Below are positions 18,801-26,923 of a stretch of DNA of 64,000 nt, in pieces. Below the pieces are notes generated by a model, which worked only from the letters and a program-made list of their open reading frames with translations, was not told the DNA's origin and ran no database searches. Both the position numbers and the translations under genes were made by a program. Source of the DNA: Brumimicrobium sp041655765. GTDB taxonomy: Bacteria > Bacteroidota > Bacteroidia > Flavobacteriales_D > Crocinitomicaceae. Position 1 is the first letter of the stretch; every line of letters starts with the position of its first letter. Location of the stretch: assembly GCA_041655765.1 (NCBI GenBank), contig JBBAEU010000001.1, positions 310,001 through 374,000 on the forward strand, given 5' to 3'.

Positions 18801-20531
18801 AGTTGCAGTCAATTTCATTGAGCCAATTAACTCTCCTCTATTTTCAAGGCTTGGATGGATATATTCAAGCATAGCACATTCGATATCAATGTCTGCATTA
18901 AAAAATAAAGTATTTCCTACTCCAAATCTCCCATTGTAAGTTAGATCAAGGTTTTCATCACGTACAAAAACTTTTCCATTAATGTAATTTTGGCTAACTC
19001 CTCTTTCTTTATAGAATTGATAATCAACATCCTCTAAGACGATATTTTCATAGTTATTCTCAAACAGATATGTTTTTCTAAACACACCATCGATTCCGTT
19101 TACATTAATTTCATCTCCTATTATCGCCTGATTAAAACCAAGTATTCCATTAATTTCTCCAACTTGATGAGTACCTGCAAATTTCCCAACTTCAAAGTTT
19201 TCAATTTCTACCAAATCTCTTTTGATAACAGCAGGAACAATCTTAATTACAGAAAAAGTCGTGTCTGTTTCAACTTTTAAACTTTCCTTAAATTTAAAAT
19301 CTCCTAAATTTGTGGAAACATGGGGCAAACGAACGTTTAAATTATCAAAAAACCCTTCAATTTCAATGTTTGTCGCAGATATTTGGTGGATATCTTCCAA
19401 TGATTTTGGCCAAGTTATTTTGTGTATAATTCCATCTTTGGACGGCAATTTGAATTGTTTTAAATCTGATGAATTTACCGCTAAGAAATCAATTTTTTGG
19501 TTTATATTTTCTTTTGAAAGTTTACTAAAATCTGGCAATAAAAAGTTACCAGCGATGGCTGTACCGTTTCCATAACTTAAGTCTAAATTATTAATTTCTA
19601 AGCTATTAATGACATTTGAAGTATTTCCCGAAACGAGTAATAAATCTGACATTCCTTCTAACTCTGGAGCAAAATATGAAATATCCAAAAGCGAAACCAT
19701 TGATTTATCTAATTGACCTTTAACCTCAACCAAATTCACAAAATCTGAAAAATCTTTTAAACTATCGGATATTAGAAAAAGCTCATTCAAGTAAACATCG
19801 CTGTTTGCTGTTTCCATATAAGTTTTTCCAACTTTCAATCCTTTATTGCTAAAAATGGCTTTTCCTTTATATTCTCGTAATTCCAACCCACTTTTTTCTT
19901 TAAATGCTATTCTGGTAAAATCAGCTTTGTAAGTTCTAGGGAGTATGACCACATTATCAGCAATGACATTAACATCATGAAGAAGAACGTTCATAAAGTC
20001 AACGCCGTAGGGTAAAAAATCATCCTTTCTATTTTCGTTGGTATAGCCAAAGTGAGATTCTAATACCTCAAAATGCTCAACATCAATTCTGAAATCGACT
20101 TTTTTATCCCTTTTTTTATTTAAACCCAAAGCATCTGCAAAGAATTTTAAATTCAGATAGTTTTCACCTTCATATCTTTTGAGGTAAGTTTTTGCATTAG
20201 TGAGTTTTAGGTTGTCAAATTTAAAGTTTTTATTTATTAAATCACTGGGATTAAAACTCACATACATTTCTTGGATATAAAACAAGGTATCTTTGTGTTG
20301 GTCTTCGACATAGACTTCATTAATGAATGCCCTATCAATCGACGCCAAATCAACCCTGCCAATAGAAACGTTTGAGTTCATCAAATTTGTCAAATAATCC
20401 GTTGCTTGCTTTGCTAAAAAAGTTTGGAAGTTCGCTGTTCTGATTAAGAAAGCAAAACAAATAAATAACACTAAAAGAATCTCTAGCATTATCCAGATGG
20501 TATTTCCTACTATTTTAATTATTTTTGTCAT
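15900..20531 (-). CDS. tamB: Translocation and assembly module protein TamB (DUF490)
   Basis: A 1543-residue AsmA/TamB-type protein. One N-terminal membrane anchor (about residues 9-30) is followed by a very long repetitive beta-strand region with the periplasm-spanning groove look of the family. The conserved C-terminal TamB domain (roughly 1090-1480) includes the GNIFLTLDQF region, the GGTIQWSGDPYDAILDISAYY block and the LSGQGGLANQS region. TamB proteins connect inner and outer membranes and are linked to outer-membrane protein assembly and phospholipid transport. No tamA is adjacent. The start codon lies 10 bases from a TATCTTTG element that also lies between the tamB and tsaD starts. Function of the Bacteroidota form is by family. 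Confidence 0.88.
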   Translation of the reverse strand: MTKIIKIVGNTIWIMLEILLVLFICFAFLIRTANFQTFLAKQATDYLTNLMNSNVSIGRVDLASIDRAFINEVYVEDQHKDTLFYIQEMYVSFNPSDLINKNFKFDNLKLTNAKTYLKRYEGENYLNLKFFADALGLNKKRDKKVDFRIDVEHFEVLESHFGYTNENRKDDFLPYGVDFMNVLLHDVNVIADNVVILPRTYKADFTRIAFKEKSGLELREYKGKAIFSNKGLKVGKTYMETANSDVYLNELFLISDSLKDFSDFVNLVEVKGQLDKSMVSLLDISYFAPELEGMSDLLLVSGNTSNVINSLEINNLDLSYGNGTAIAGNFLLPDFSKLSKENINQKIDFLAVNSSDLKQFKLPSKDGIIHKITWPKSLEDIHQISATNIEIEGFFDNLNVRLPHVSTNLGDFKFKESLKVETDTTFSVIKIVPAVIKRDLVEIENFEVGKFAGTHQVGEINGILGFNQAIIGDEINVNGIDGVFRKTYLFENNYENIVLEDVDYQFYKERGVSQNYINGKVFVRDENLDLTYNGRFGVGNTLFFNADIDIECAMLEYIHPSLENRGELIGSMKLTATGKNFNDFISELYIDSIYYEEDGKVFETQNFEAFVEHTGKNDCININSDVLDVNIEGKVDYSSVLASIQNQLAQPLPLISKKENVNKEITEFKYDINIKKVNDLLDIFYPALNVAENTKISGLYDSNKDRIDLKVIADYIKIKDYELKDIYAVQEIQGNTLMLVINAEYFYISDSLAYENIHFTGISSSGNFDSHILFFDNNLQKSSISWNTKLYQQGNFDLKMYPSELIVFGERWDIHRDGEVRYIDSTLVVEDFRMKSKEQSIVSYGKLSNSPDDRLNVEINSLAIEEFSSLLSSERNFAGTLDLKGYITTPISNFQFYGDAKVGDFYVNNTEVGTIAFNTDFDRASNRVNLLGDLMFRGNKTFKFDGNYNLNEVNKDSILDFDLRFNGTDISVASEFLNPDVVSKLQGKLNGNLSLTGSFAKPLVTGVIDFDDGVFNLAILGSDIFFDGEIISMQDGFYINMMPIHDKEGNTGFINGSLDHRNFSNFFFEISVNLEDHPFERMPNDRSRPLPVERFLVMDTKYDIDVPYYGTGYITGMANISGYSDNLAIELNAKTRRGTKFVLPMYGPTTIEEDGFIRFKKEKQDTIEFIENKVDLTGIDLRLNFEVTDDAEVKIVFDEKIGDELAGKGTGNIFLTLDQFNEVTMDGVFEVSDGYYNFVLGPYTQKFVINPGGTIQWSGDPYDAILDISAYYKTMANLSVVMPDILDGQKSNNEEIFSYLNITGELSKPMISFDIDAPRAKESGKAIINRIRSDKDELNQQFFSIIISKSFMPLSGQGGLANQSRGAFLDLASSQINNLLNRFTDGYNMNVNLENDEFSGQFSGEFGLSKAFLDDRLFVSGSFGVGTRKVDGGEENVPNQNTFIGDVRVEYLLNQSGTFRMNVFNESNNNYFITQDEGRGQFTQGIGLSYSEDFHNLRDFKLFQLIANVFRKRENWVPINENKQDKIPVPESAYNKYGVLQEK
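20520..20527 (+). promoter_or_regulatory. -7 element TATTTTTG for tsaD, inside the tamB 5' end
   Basis: Full TAnnTTTG match on the plus strand. It would start transcription around 20533, giving a leader of about 24 bases before the TTG at 20557. It overlaps the first codons of tamB. Confidence 0.4.
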
Positions 20532-20541
20532 TCAATTTACG

Positions 20542-20549
20542 CAAAGATA
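20542..20549 (-). promoter_or_regulatory. -7 element TATCTTTG for tamB, between the two start codons
   Basis: Full TAnnTTTG match on the minus strand, ending 10 bases before the tamB ATG. Its predicted start site falls within a few bases of the opposing tsaD start site, so the two promoters face one another. Confidence 0.45.
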
Positions 20550-20556
20550 TTTAAAG

Positions 20557-21579
20557 TTGGCAAAAAAAGACATAATCATACTAGGTATTGAATCTTCTTG
20601 TGACGACACTTCGGCTTCTATCATCAAAAATGAAGCCATATATAGTAACGTAATTGCGAGTCAAAAGATTCACGAAGAATATGGAGGTGTTGTTCCCGAA
20701 TTGGCATCAAGGGCACATCAACAAAATATCTTACCTGTTGTAGATGTTGCAATAAAAAAGGCAAATATTTCAATTTCTGATATTGATGCCATTGCTTTTA
20801 CAAGCGGTCCTGGATTATTAGGGAGTCTTATTGTCGGCACATCCTTTGCAAAAGCAATGGCTTTAGGGTTAAACATTCCAATTATTAGCGTAAATCACAT
20901 GCACGGTCATGTTTTGGCTCATTTTATTGATGATAAAGACAAAGAAAAGCCAACTTTCCCATTTATTTGTCTAACTGTTTCTGGTGGACACACACAGATT
21001 GTTTTGGTTAAGGATTATTTAGAGATGGAAGTAATTGGGACAACGATAGATGATGCGGCAGGAGAAGCTTTTGATAAGTCTGCAAAGTTACTCGGTTTAT
21101 CCTATCCTGGCGGACCATTAATTGATAAAATGGCACAAAGTGGAAATCCGAATAAATATAGTTTTACCAAGCCAAAGGTTACTGGTTATGATTACAGTTT
21201 TAGTGGATTAAAAACAAATATTTTACAGTTTTTAAATCGTGAGAAGAAAAAAGACCCTGATTTTATCAAAAACAACATCAATGATATTTGTGCAAGCATA
21301 CAGAAAACCATCATAGATATACTTTTTGATAAACTTATCGAGGCGGTTGAAGAACACAACATTAATGAGGTAGCTATTGCGGGCGGTGTCTCTGCAAACT
21401 CTGAATTGAGAGCGCGATTGGTATCTGAAGGGAAGAAAAGAGAATGGAAAACTCACATTCCAAAATTCGAATATTCTACTGATAATGCAGCCATGATAGC
21501 CATAGCAGGAAGGTATCATTTTTTAAAAAATGACTTTGCAAAGCAATCTATTTCAGCTTCTTCACGTTTAAATATATAA
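20557..21579 (+). CDS. tsaD: tRNA N6-adenosine threonylcarbamoyltransferase TsaD
   Basis: About 340 residues from the TTG chosen here, the normal TsaD length. It transfers threonylcarbamoyl from TC-AMP to A37 of ANN-decoding tRNAs, with TsaB and TsaE, not in this window. Visible motifs: the MAKKDIIILGIESSCDDTSA start, metal-binding HMHGH (His114 and His118), SGGHTQIVLV and GGVSANSELR. An upstream in-frame ATG at 20497 would add 20 hydrophobic residues. I reject it because that stretch is simply the antisense of the tamB membrane anchor and no TsaD carries such a segment. Divergent from tamB. Confidence 0.93.
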   Translation: MAKKDIIILGIESSCDDTSASIIKNEAIYSNVIASQKIHEEYGGVVPELASRAHQQNILPVVDVAIKKANISISDIDAIAFTSGPGLLGSLIVGTSFAKAMALGLNIPIISVNHMHGHVLAHFIDDKDKEKPTFPFICLTVSGGHTQIVLVKDYLEMEVIGTTIDDAAGEAFDKSAKLLGLSYPGGPLIDKMAQSGNPNKYSFTKPKVTGYDYSFSGLKTNILQFLNREKKKDPDFIKNNINDICASIQKTIIDILFDKLIEAVEEHNINEVAIAGGVSANSELRARLVSEGKKREWKTHIPKFEYSTDNAAMIAIAGRYHFLKNDFAKQSISASSRLNI

Positions 21580-21612
21580 ATTAATATATTACAATCATTT
21601 AATCTTACGAAA

Positions 21613-22842
21613 TTGAGACCGACACTAAGAGATAATATAAGCAGATTAGATAAAATTCAACATGTCGAGAATATCAAAATTCGATTGGCTTCAATGCTAT
21701 CATTTGTTATTTTGTTCGTTTGTTTGATTCTAGCACTCTACAACGTCTTTTTTGGAGATATACTGGTAGCCATCGTTTACACCGCAGGATGTGGTGCTGG
21801 AGTTTTCGGCTTGATTAGTCTTTACCTAAGAAGAGATTATAAAACCATATACCTGATTTATAGTTTATTTATAATGGTTCTGGTGTGTTATTCTCTTTTT
21901 TACCTACAACATACTGTACATTTGGTTGATTTTGTGTGGATGATTTCAGCGATTATACTCGCCTTTTTTGGATACAGTCGAAAGCTGGGTTATGTTTATT
22001 TGCTTATTTCAATTGTCATCTTTTTTATCTTTGTATTCTACTTTCAAAATGATAATATTAGATTATTAAAACCAAGAACTGAGCCCCAAAAACTCTTGGC
22101 TTTTGTTGAATCATCATTGGCATTAATCTTAAATTTCTATCTACTTTATCTTTTCCAAACCGCTAGCCTTATCGCGGAAAAGAAATTAATTCACGCTAAC
22201 AAGATGTTGGTTTATCACAACAATAAAATTAAACAACAGAATGAAGAAAAAACGATTCTTGTTAAAGAAATACATCATCGCGTTAAGAACAACCTTCAGA
22301 TTATTATCAGTTTGCTACGTATGCAAAGTGTTGAAATTGAAGATGGGAAATTAAAGAAATTATTTGAGGAATCAATTAATAGAGTCATGTCAATGTCTTT
22401 AATTCACCAACGACTTTATAATAATGATTTTTCTAACATAAAATTTAAAGAATATGCCATTGATTTATTTGAAACACTAACTCGGATTGATACCAAAGGA
22501 AGAGATATTAAATATTCTGTTCATACTGAAATTGAGAAATTTGATATAGAGTCTTCTGTTCCAATTGGACTTATTTTAAATGAGTTAATCACAAACACAT
22601 TTAAACATGCTTTCGATAATAGTAATCAAGGAATTATCTCTCTAGAAGTTAAAAAGTCTAATACCGATAAAGAAATAAATATGATTTATAAAGATTCTGG
22701 AAAATGGAAAGAGATTGAAGAAGGAATGAACAGTTTTGGATTGTCATTAATTGAAGCATTAACAGAACAGCTAGAAGGCTCGCTTGAAATTATTAAAACT
22801 GATGAAGGGACAATATTTAGTTTTATTTTAAAAATAAATTAG
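21613..22842 (+). CDS. Membrane sensor histidine kinase, HisKA_2 type
   Basis: A 409-residue kinase with about six predicted membrane segments (residues 24-185), a short linker helix, and a HisKA_2-type phosphoacceptor region with KEIHHRVKNNLQIIISLLRMQS (first part 218-230; phospho-His 221 or 222). A HATPase_c domain follows, with the N-box LNELITNTFKHAF and a late GLSLIEAL segment. Kinases of this class signal to response regulators, but none is adjacent, so it is an orphan with an unknown stimulus. TTG start. A 24-bp perfect hairpin follows. Confidence 0.87.
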   Translation: MRPTLRDNISRLDKIQHVENIKIRLASMLSFVILFVCLILALYNVFFGDILVAIVYTAGCGAGVFGLISLYLRRDYKTIYLIYSLFIMVLVCYSLFYLQHTVHLVDFVWMISAIILAFFGYSRKLGYVYLLISIVIFFIFVFYFQNDNIRLLKPRTEPQKLLAFVESSLALILNFYLLYLFQTASLIAEKKLIHANKMLVYHNNKIKQQNEEKTILVKEIHHRVKNNLQIIISLLRMQSVEIEDGKLKKLFEESINRVMSMSLIHQRLYNNDFSNIKFKEYAIDLFETLTRIDTKGRDIKYSVHTEIEKFDIESSVPIGLILNELITNTFKHAFDNSNQGIISLEVKKSNTDKEINMIYKDSGKWKEIEEGMNSFGLSLIEALTEQLEGSLEIIKTDEGTIFSFILKIN

Positions 22843-22852
22843 GATACTTCCT

Positions 22853-22902
22853 AAAATCTAAAAAGTGGATGTTTCAGTTGAAACATCCACTTTTTAGATT
22901 TT
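22853..22902. terminator. Bidirectional terminator with a 24-bp perfect stem
   Basis: A perfect 24-bp inverted repeat (22853-22876 with 22879-22902), closing on only a few bases, between the convergent kinase and TPR genes. A-rich and T-rich ends flank it, so it can terminate both transcripts. It is one of the strongest hairpins in the window. Confidence 0.8.
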
Positions 22903-22916
22903 CTACAGGTAGATTA

Positions 22917-24161
22917 TTATTCTCCTTGAATTTTCTTTGCTCTATCTCTATATTCTAAAGCTTTTTCAGTGTTCCCTGCGTTGTGGTGAACTTGGAAAAG
23001 CACGTATAATACATTTACATTTTCAGGGTCTTGTACAATATATTTTTCGAGTGGTTCGATTGCTTTCTCATAGATTTCTTGGCTTTTCTTTTGTAAAGAC
23101 TCAACACGTGGGTCATTATAGTTCATTTGATTAACCATATCTTTGATGATTTCAGCTCTTCTTTGATATAATACACCTAAAGAGTAAAGTGCATCTTTAT
23201 AGTTTCCGTCGATGCTTAAAGATCTTTTTAAATACTCTTCAGATTTATCCAAAAGACTTTCAGAGTCATCCTTTTTCTTTGTATAATCAGGGTTAGAACT
23301 TTCCATTTCCTCAATTTCTGTCATTAATTTATCAGCCTCAGCAAGATAAATTGAGCCCATCACTTGGAAAAGTTCTTTATCGTCCGGGGATTTTTTTGCA
23401 ACAAGTTCAAAATACTCATCTGCTTTTGCAAGATCTCCTTTTTCCAAAGAGATATTCACACCTTCCACAGCAATTCTTTTACTTCCTGGTAACATTCCCA
23501 AAGCAAATGAAATAAACTCATCAGCTGCTGTAATATTATCCTCTTTCTTTAAAGAGTCAATCAAGTTCAAGGCAGAAACTACTGCATTATTTCTCATATC
23601 TTCACGATCTGTCTCGATATCAGCGATAGTTTTTAATTCATAAACACTAGCAAACATTGCAAATGCCATTATATAATTCCCTGAATTATAAGCATCAACT
23701 CCCATCGCACTAGCTTGGCTAGTTTGCTGATTAAAGTAGTCATTTAATTCACCTTTCCAACGTCTTGTCGTATTAGCAACCTTTATTGAATTGGATATTT
23801 CAGTTTTTAACTCATCAATATCGAAAGCCTTAAAGTCTGCGTCATCTGGTGCTAAAGCTATCAAATCTTTAATTCCTAAGCAAATTAATACGTTGTAGTA
23901 ATGTGCTTTAGAATCGTTTGCTGTAGATTCGTGCTTTAGTGCCTCATCTATCAGTGATTTTGCACCTAAAAGATGTTCTTTTGCCGATTTCATATCCTGC
24001 TTCATCAGATCGGTTTGCACCTTTTTAAACTCTAATGCAGCAGATACAACATTGCTACTTTGACTCACTCCAGCCAGTGGAAAAAGGAATCCAAAAGAAG
24101 CAATTGCTATTCCGATTGTTATTTTTTTAATATTCATTTTGATATTATTTTTGTTTATCAT
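22917..24161 (-). CDS. Exported tetratricopeptide-repeat protein
   Basis: A 414-residue protein with an N-terminal signal peptide (MNIKKITIGIAIASFGF, cleavage near GVSQS) and mostly helical TPR-like repeats (for example residues 230-260, 310-345 and 375-410). It probably acts as a periplasmic or outer-membrane scaffold. The ATG at 24161 is 2 bases after the gyrA stop and suggests coupling. An internal ATG at 24137 begins exactly at the signal peptide and may be the real start. Function unknown. Confidence 0.8.
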   Translation of the reverse strand: MINKNNIKMNIKKITIGIAIASFGFLFPLAGVSQSSNVVSAALEFKKVQTDLMKQDMKSAKEHLLGAKSLIDEALKHESTANDSKAHYYNVLICLGIKDLIALAPDDADFKAFDIDELKTEISNSIKVANTTRRWKGELNDYFNQQTSQASAMGVDAYNSGNYIMAFAMFASVYELKTIADIETDREDMRNNAVVSALNLIDSLKKEDNITAADEFISFALGMLPGSKRIAVEGVNISLEKGDLAKADEYFELVAKKSPDDKELFQVMGSIYLAEADKLMTEIEEMESSNPDYTKKKDDSESLLDKSEEYLKRSLSIDGNYKDALYSLGVLYQRRAEIIKDMVNQMNYNDPRVESLQKKSQEIYEKAIEPLEKYIVQDPENVNVLYVLFQVHHNAGNTEKALEYRDRAKKIQGE

Positions 24162-24163
24162 TA

Positions 24164-26704
24164 TTATTCTTCAACATTATTATCATTTTCCGTGCCATTT
24201 TCTTCATCTGTTAGATTTTCATCAAACTCCTCCTCATCTTCTTTTGGAACTTTTGCAACTGCAGCAATTTCTCCTCCTTTAGATAAATTGATAATTCTTA
24301 CTCCTTGCGTAGCACGCCCCATCACTCTAATTTGGTCGATATTCACTCTAATCGTAATACCATTTCTGGTAATAATCATTAAATCATCATCATCTGTAAC
24401 ATTCTTAATCGAAATTAAATCTCCTGTTTTTTCAGTGATGTTCATTGTTTTAACACCTTTACCACCACGGTTTGTGATTCGATACACAGGTTCTCCAGTT
24501 TCTGGATCATTGAAGTAAGTACGTTTACCGTATCCATTTTCAGAAACCACAAGAATTGTATTTTCGCTATCTGAATCTAAGCAAATCATTCCAATTACTT
24601 CATCGTCTTTACGACTCATGGTAACACCTTTTACACCAATTGAGTTTCTACCAACTGAACGCACGGTTTTTTCGTTAAATCGGATGGCATAACCAGATTT
24701 TTTAGCCAAGATAATTTCTTGCTCACCATTGGTTAATTTTGCTTCTAAAAGTTCATCACCTTCGTTAATTTTAATTGCGTGAATACCATTGGATCTTGGT
24801 CTAGAATAAGCTTCTAAGATAGTTTTCTTTATAATACCTTGTTTTGTACACATAACAATATAATGACTATTTACATAATCTTTATTTGTAAGGTCTTCAA
24901 CATTGATATAAGCCATGATTTTATCATCCTGCTCAATATTTATCAGGTTTTGAATTGCTCTACCTTTAGAAGTTTTACTTCCTTCAGGAATTTCGAAAAC
25001 ACGCATCCAGAAGCATTTACCTTTTTCAGTAAATACCATCAAGTAATTATGATTTGTTGCAACGAATATGTTTTCAAGGAAGTCTTTATCCCTAGTTGTT
25101 GAACCACGAGAACCTATTCCTCCTCTATTTTGTACTTTGTACTCAGTTAAACTTGTTCTTTTGATATAACCAGCATGTGAAATAGTAACAACAACTTCAT
25201 CATCTGGAATCAAGTCCTCAATTCTCATTTCTGATGCTGAATACTCAATTACAGAACGTCTTTCGTCTCCATATTTTTCTTTTACTTCTAGAAGTTCTTC
25301 TTTAATGATATCCATTCGTCTTGACTCATTTGCCAAGATATCCTTTAAGTCAGCAATTAAAGTCATTAAATCATCGAACTCTGCTCTTAACTTATCTTGT
25401 TCGAGTCCTGTTAACTGTCCCAATCTCATCTCAACGATTGCACGTGCCTGAATTTCAGACAGTTCAAAGCGTTTCATCAAATTTTCTCTAGCTTCATCAC
25501 GACTATCAGAAGCTCTAATGATTTTTATTACTTCATCAATATTATCTGATGCGATAATAAGTCCTTCTAGTATATGCGCTCTTTCTTCGGCCTTTCTTAA
25601 GTCGAACTTAGTTCTTTTGATTACAACGTCATGTCTAAACTCAACAAAATAATGAATTATTTGTTTTAAATTCAATAATTCAGGTCGTCCATCAACAAGA
25701 CAAATATTATTTATAGAAAAAGAAGTTTGTAAGGCGGTATATTTATACAGTTTATTAAGAACTACATTAGGAATAGCATCTCTTTTTAGTTCATAAACGA
25801 TACGCATTCCTTTTCTATCAGACTCATCTCTAATATCCGAAATTCCTGTAATTTTACCTTCATTCACCAACTCAGCAGTTCTTTTAATCATATCTGCTTT
25901 GTTAACTTGATAGGGAATTTCTGTTATGATAATTACTTCTCTACCGCTTTTATTCTCTTCAATTGTTGCTTTCGCTCGCATTACAACACGTCCTCTCCCA
26001 GTTTCAAAAGCACTTTTTACGCCTTCATATCCATAGATAATCCCACCTGTTGGAAAATCTGGTGCTTTTATGTATTGCATCAATCCTTCAATGTCGATAT
26101 CGTTGTTATCAATGTATGCAATTATTCCATCAACTACCTCTGAAAGATTATGAGGTGCCATATTTGTGGCCATTCCCACTGCAATTCCACTCGCACCATT
26201 TACAAGTAGGTTAGGAATTTTTGTAGGTAAAACTGTTGGCTCTTCTAAACTATCATCGAAGTTACTTTGAAAATCAACCGTCTCCTTTTCAAGGTCAGCA
26301 AGCATATCTTCTGAAATCTTTTTCAACCTTGCTTCTGTATAACGCATTGCAGCAGCACTATCTCCGTCAACCGACCCATAGTTTCCTTGCCCATCAACCA
26401 AAGGATAACGTAACGACCAATTTTGAGCCATACGCACCATTGTATCATATACAGAACTATCACCGTGTGGATGATACTTTCCTAAAACCTCACCCACAAT
26501 TCTTGCAGATTTTTTGTGAGGACGATTAGAATAAACTCCAATTCCTTGCATACCATAAAGCACTCTTCTATGTACTGGTTTAAAACCATCACGAACATCA
26601 GGAAGAGCTCGAGAAACAATCACCGACATCGAATAATCGATATAGGCAGATTTCATTTCATCTTCAATGTTAATTTTAATAATTCTTTCTCCGTCTATTG
26701 CCAT
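24164..26704 (-). CDS. gyrA: DNA gyrase subunit A
   Basis: An 846-residue type II topoisomerase subunit that breaks and rejoins DNA during negative supercoiling, with GyrB (not in the window). The catalytic Tyr122 lies in AAAMRYTE. The quinolone region reads HPHGDSSVYD with Ser83 and Asp87 as in susceptible E. coli, so no resistance substitution is seen there. The C-terminal beta-pinwheel is present; its GyrA box reads QNRGGIG, a variant of QRRGGKG that I believe is usual in flavobacteria. The C-terminus is an acidic tail. A near-match -7 element, TATCTTTA (26751-26758, minus), precedes it. Confidence 0.96.
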   Translation of the reverse strand: MAIDGERIIKINIEDEMKSAYIDYSMSVIVSRALPDVRDGFKPVHRRVLYGMQGIGVYSNRPHKKSARIVGEVLGKYHPHGDSSVYDTMVRMAQNWSLRYPLVDGQGNYGSVDGDSAAAMRYTEARLKKISEDMLADLEKETVDFQSNFDDSLEEPTVLPTKIPNLLVNGASGIAVGMATNMAPHNLSEVVDGIIAYIDNNDIDIEGLMQYIKAPDFPTGGIIYGYEGVKSAFETGRGRVVMRAKATIEENKSGREVIIITEIPYQVNKADMIKRTAELVNEGKITGISDIRDESDRKGMRIVYELKRDAIPNVVLNKLYKYTALQTSFSINNICLVDGRPELLNLKQIIHYFVEFRHDVVIKRTKFDLRKAEERAHILEGLIIASDNIDEVIKIIRASDSRDEARENLMKRFELSEIQARAIVEMRLGQLTGLEQDKLRAEFDDLMTLIADLKDILANESRRMDIIKEELLEVKEKYGDERRSVIEYSASEMRIEDLIPDDEVVVTISHAGYIKRTSLTEYKVQNRGGIGSRGSTTRDKDFLENIFVATNHNYLMVFTEKGKCFWMRVFEIPEGSKTSKGRAIQNLINIEQDDKIMAYINVEDLTNKDYVNSHYIVMCTKQGIIKKTILEAYSRPRSNGIHAIKINEGDELLEAKLTNGEQEIILAKKSGYAIRFNEKTVRSVGRNSIGVKGVTMSRKDDEVIGMICLDSDSENTILVVSENGYGKRTYFNDPETGEPVYRITNRGGKGVKTMNITEKTGDLISIKNVTDDDDLMIITRNGITIRVNIDQIRVMGRATQGVRIINLSKGGEIAAVAKVPKEDEEEFDENLTDEENGTENDNNVEE

Positions 26705-26923
26705 TCTAAATTAATTAATTTTTAAGGCTAAAAAAGCCAATTCAAGACGCTAAAGATAGTGAATTTTCACCAATACGTATGTATGTTTTGTTATAATTAT
26801 AAACAAAAAGCTGTGAACAATTGTGAATAACTTTAAACATTATTTAAAGTAATTCGTTTTATTTTTGAAAAGTCCTCTAAAATTTTAGAAATTAAAGAGG
26901 AAATTATTTATATTCGTAAAATT
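26705..26923. other. gyrA/clpC divergent intergenic region
   Basis: A 219-base divergent promoter region. It holds a small inverted repeat (GGCTAAAAAAGCC near 26725-26737), a near-palindromic AT stretch around 26780-26805, and two neighbouring sequences resembling DnaA boxes (26812-26820 and 26822-26830). A near-match -7 element TATATTCG (26909-26916) lies just before clpC. None is proven. Confidence 0.3.

Noticed and set aside
20497..20556. Upstream ATG start for tsaD adding 20 residues
   Set aside because: The extra residues are hydrophobic only because they are the antisense of the tamB membrane anchor, and TsaD proteins start at the MAKKDIIILGIESSC segment.
24060..24518. 152-codon plus-strand frame opposite the end of gyrA
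   Set aside because: It is Ser-, Thr- and Phe-rich and lies wholly antisense to gyrA and the TPR gene; it has no recognisable domain.
26440..26470. Possible quinolone-resistance change in gyrA
   Set aside because: Ser83 and Asp87 in E. coli numbering are both wild type; the Ser at position 84 is not a known resistance change.
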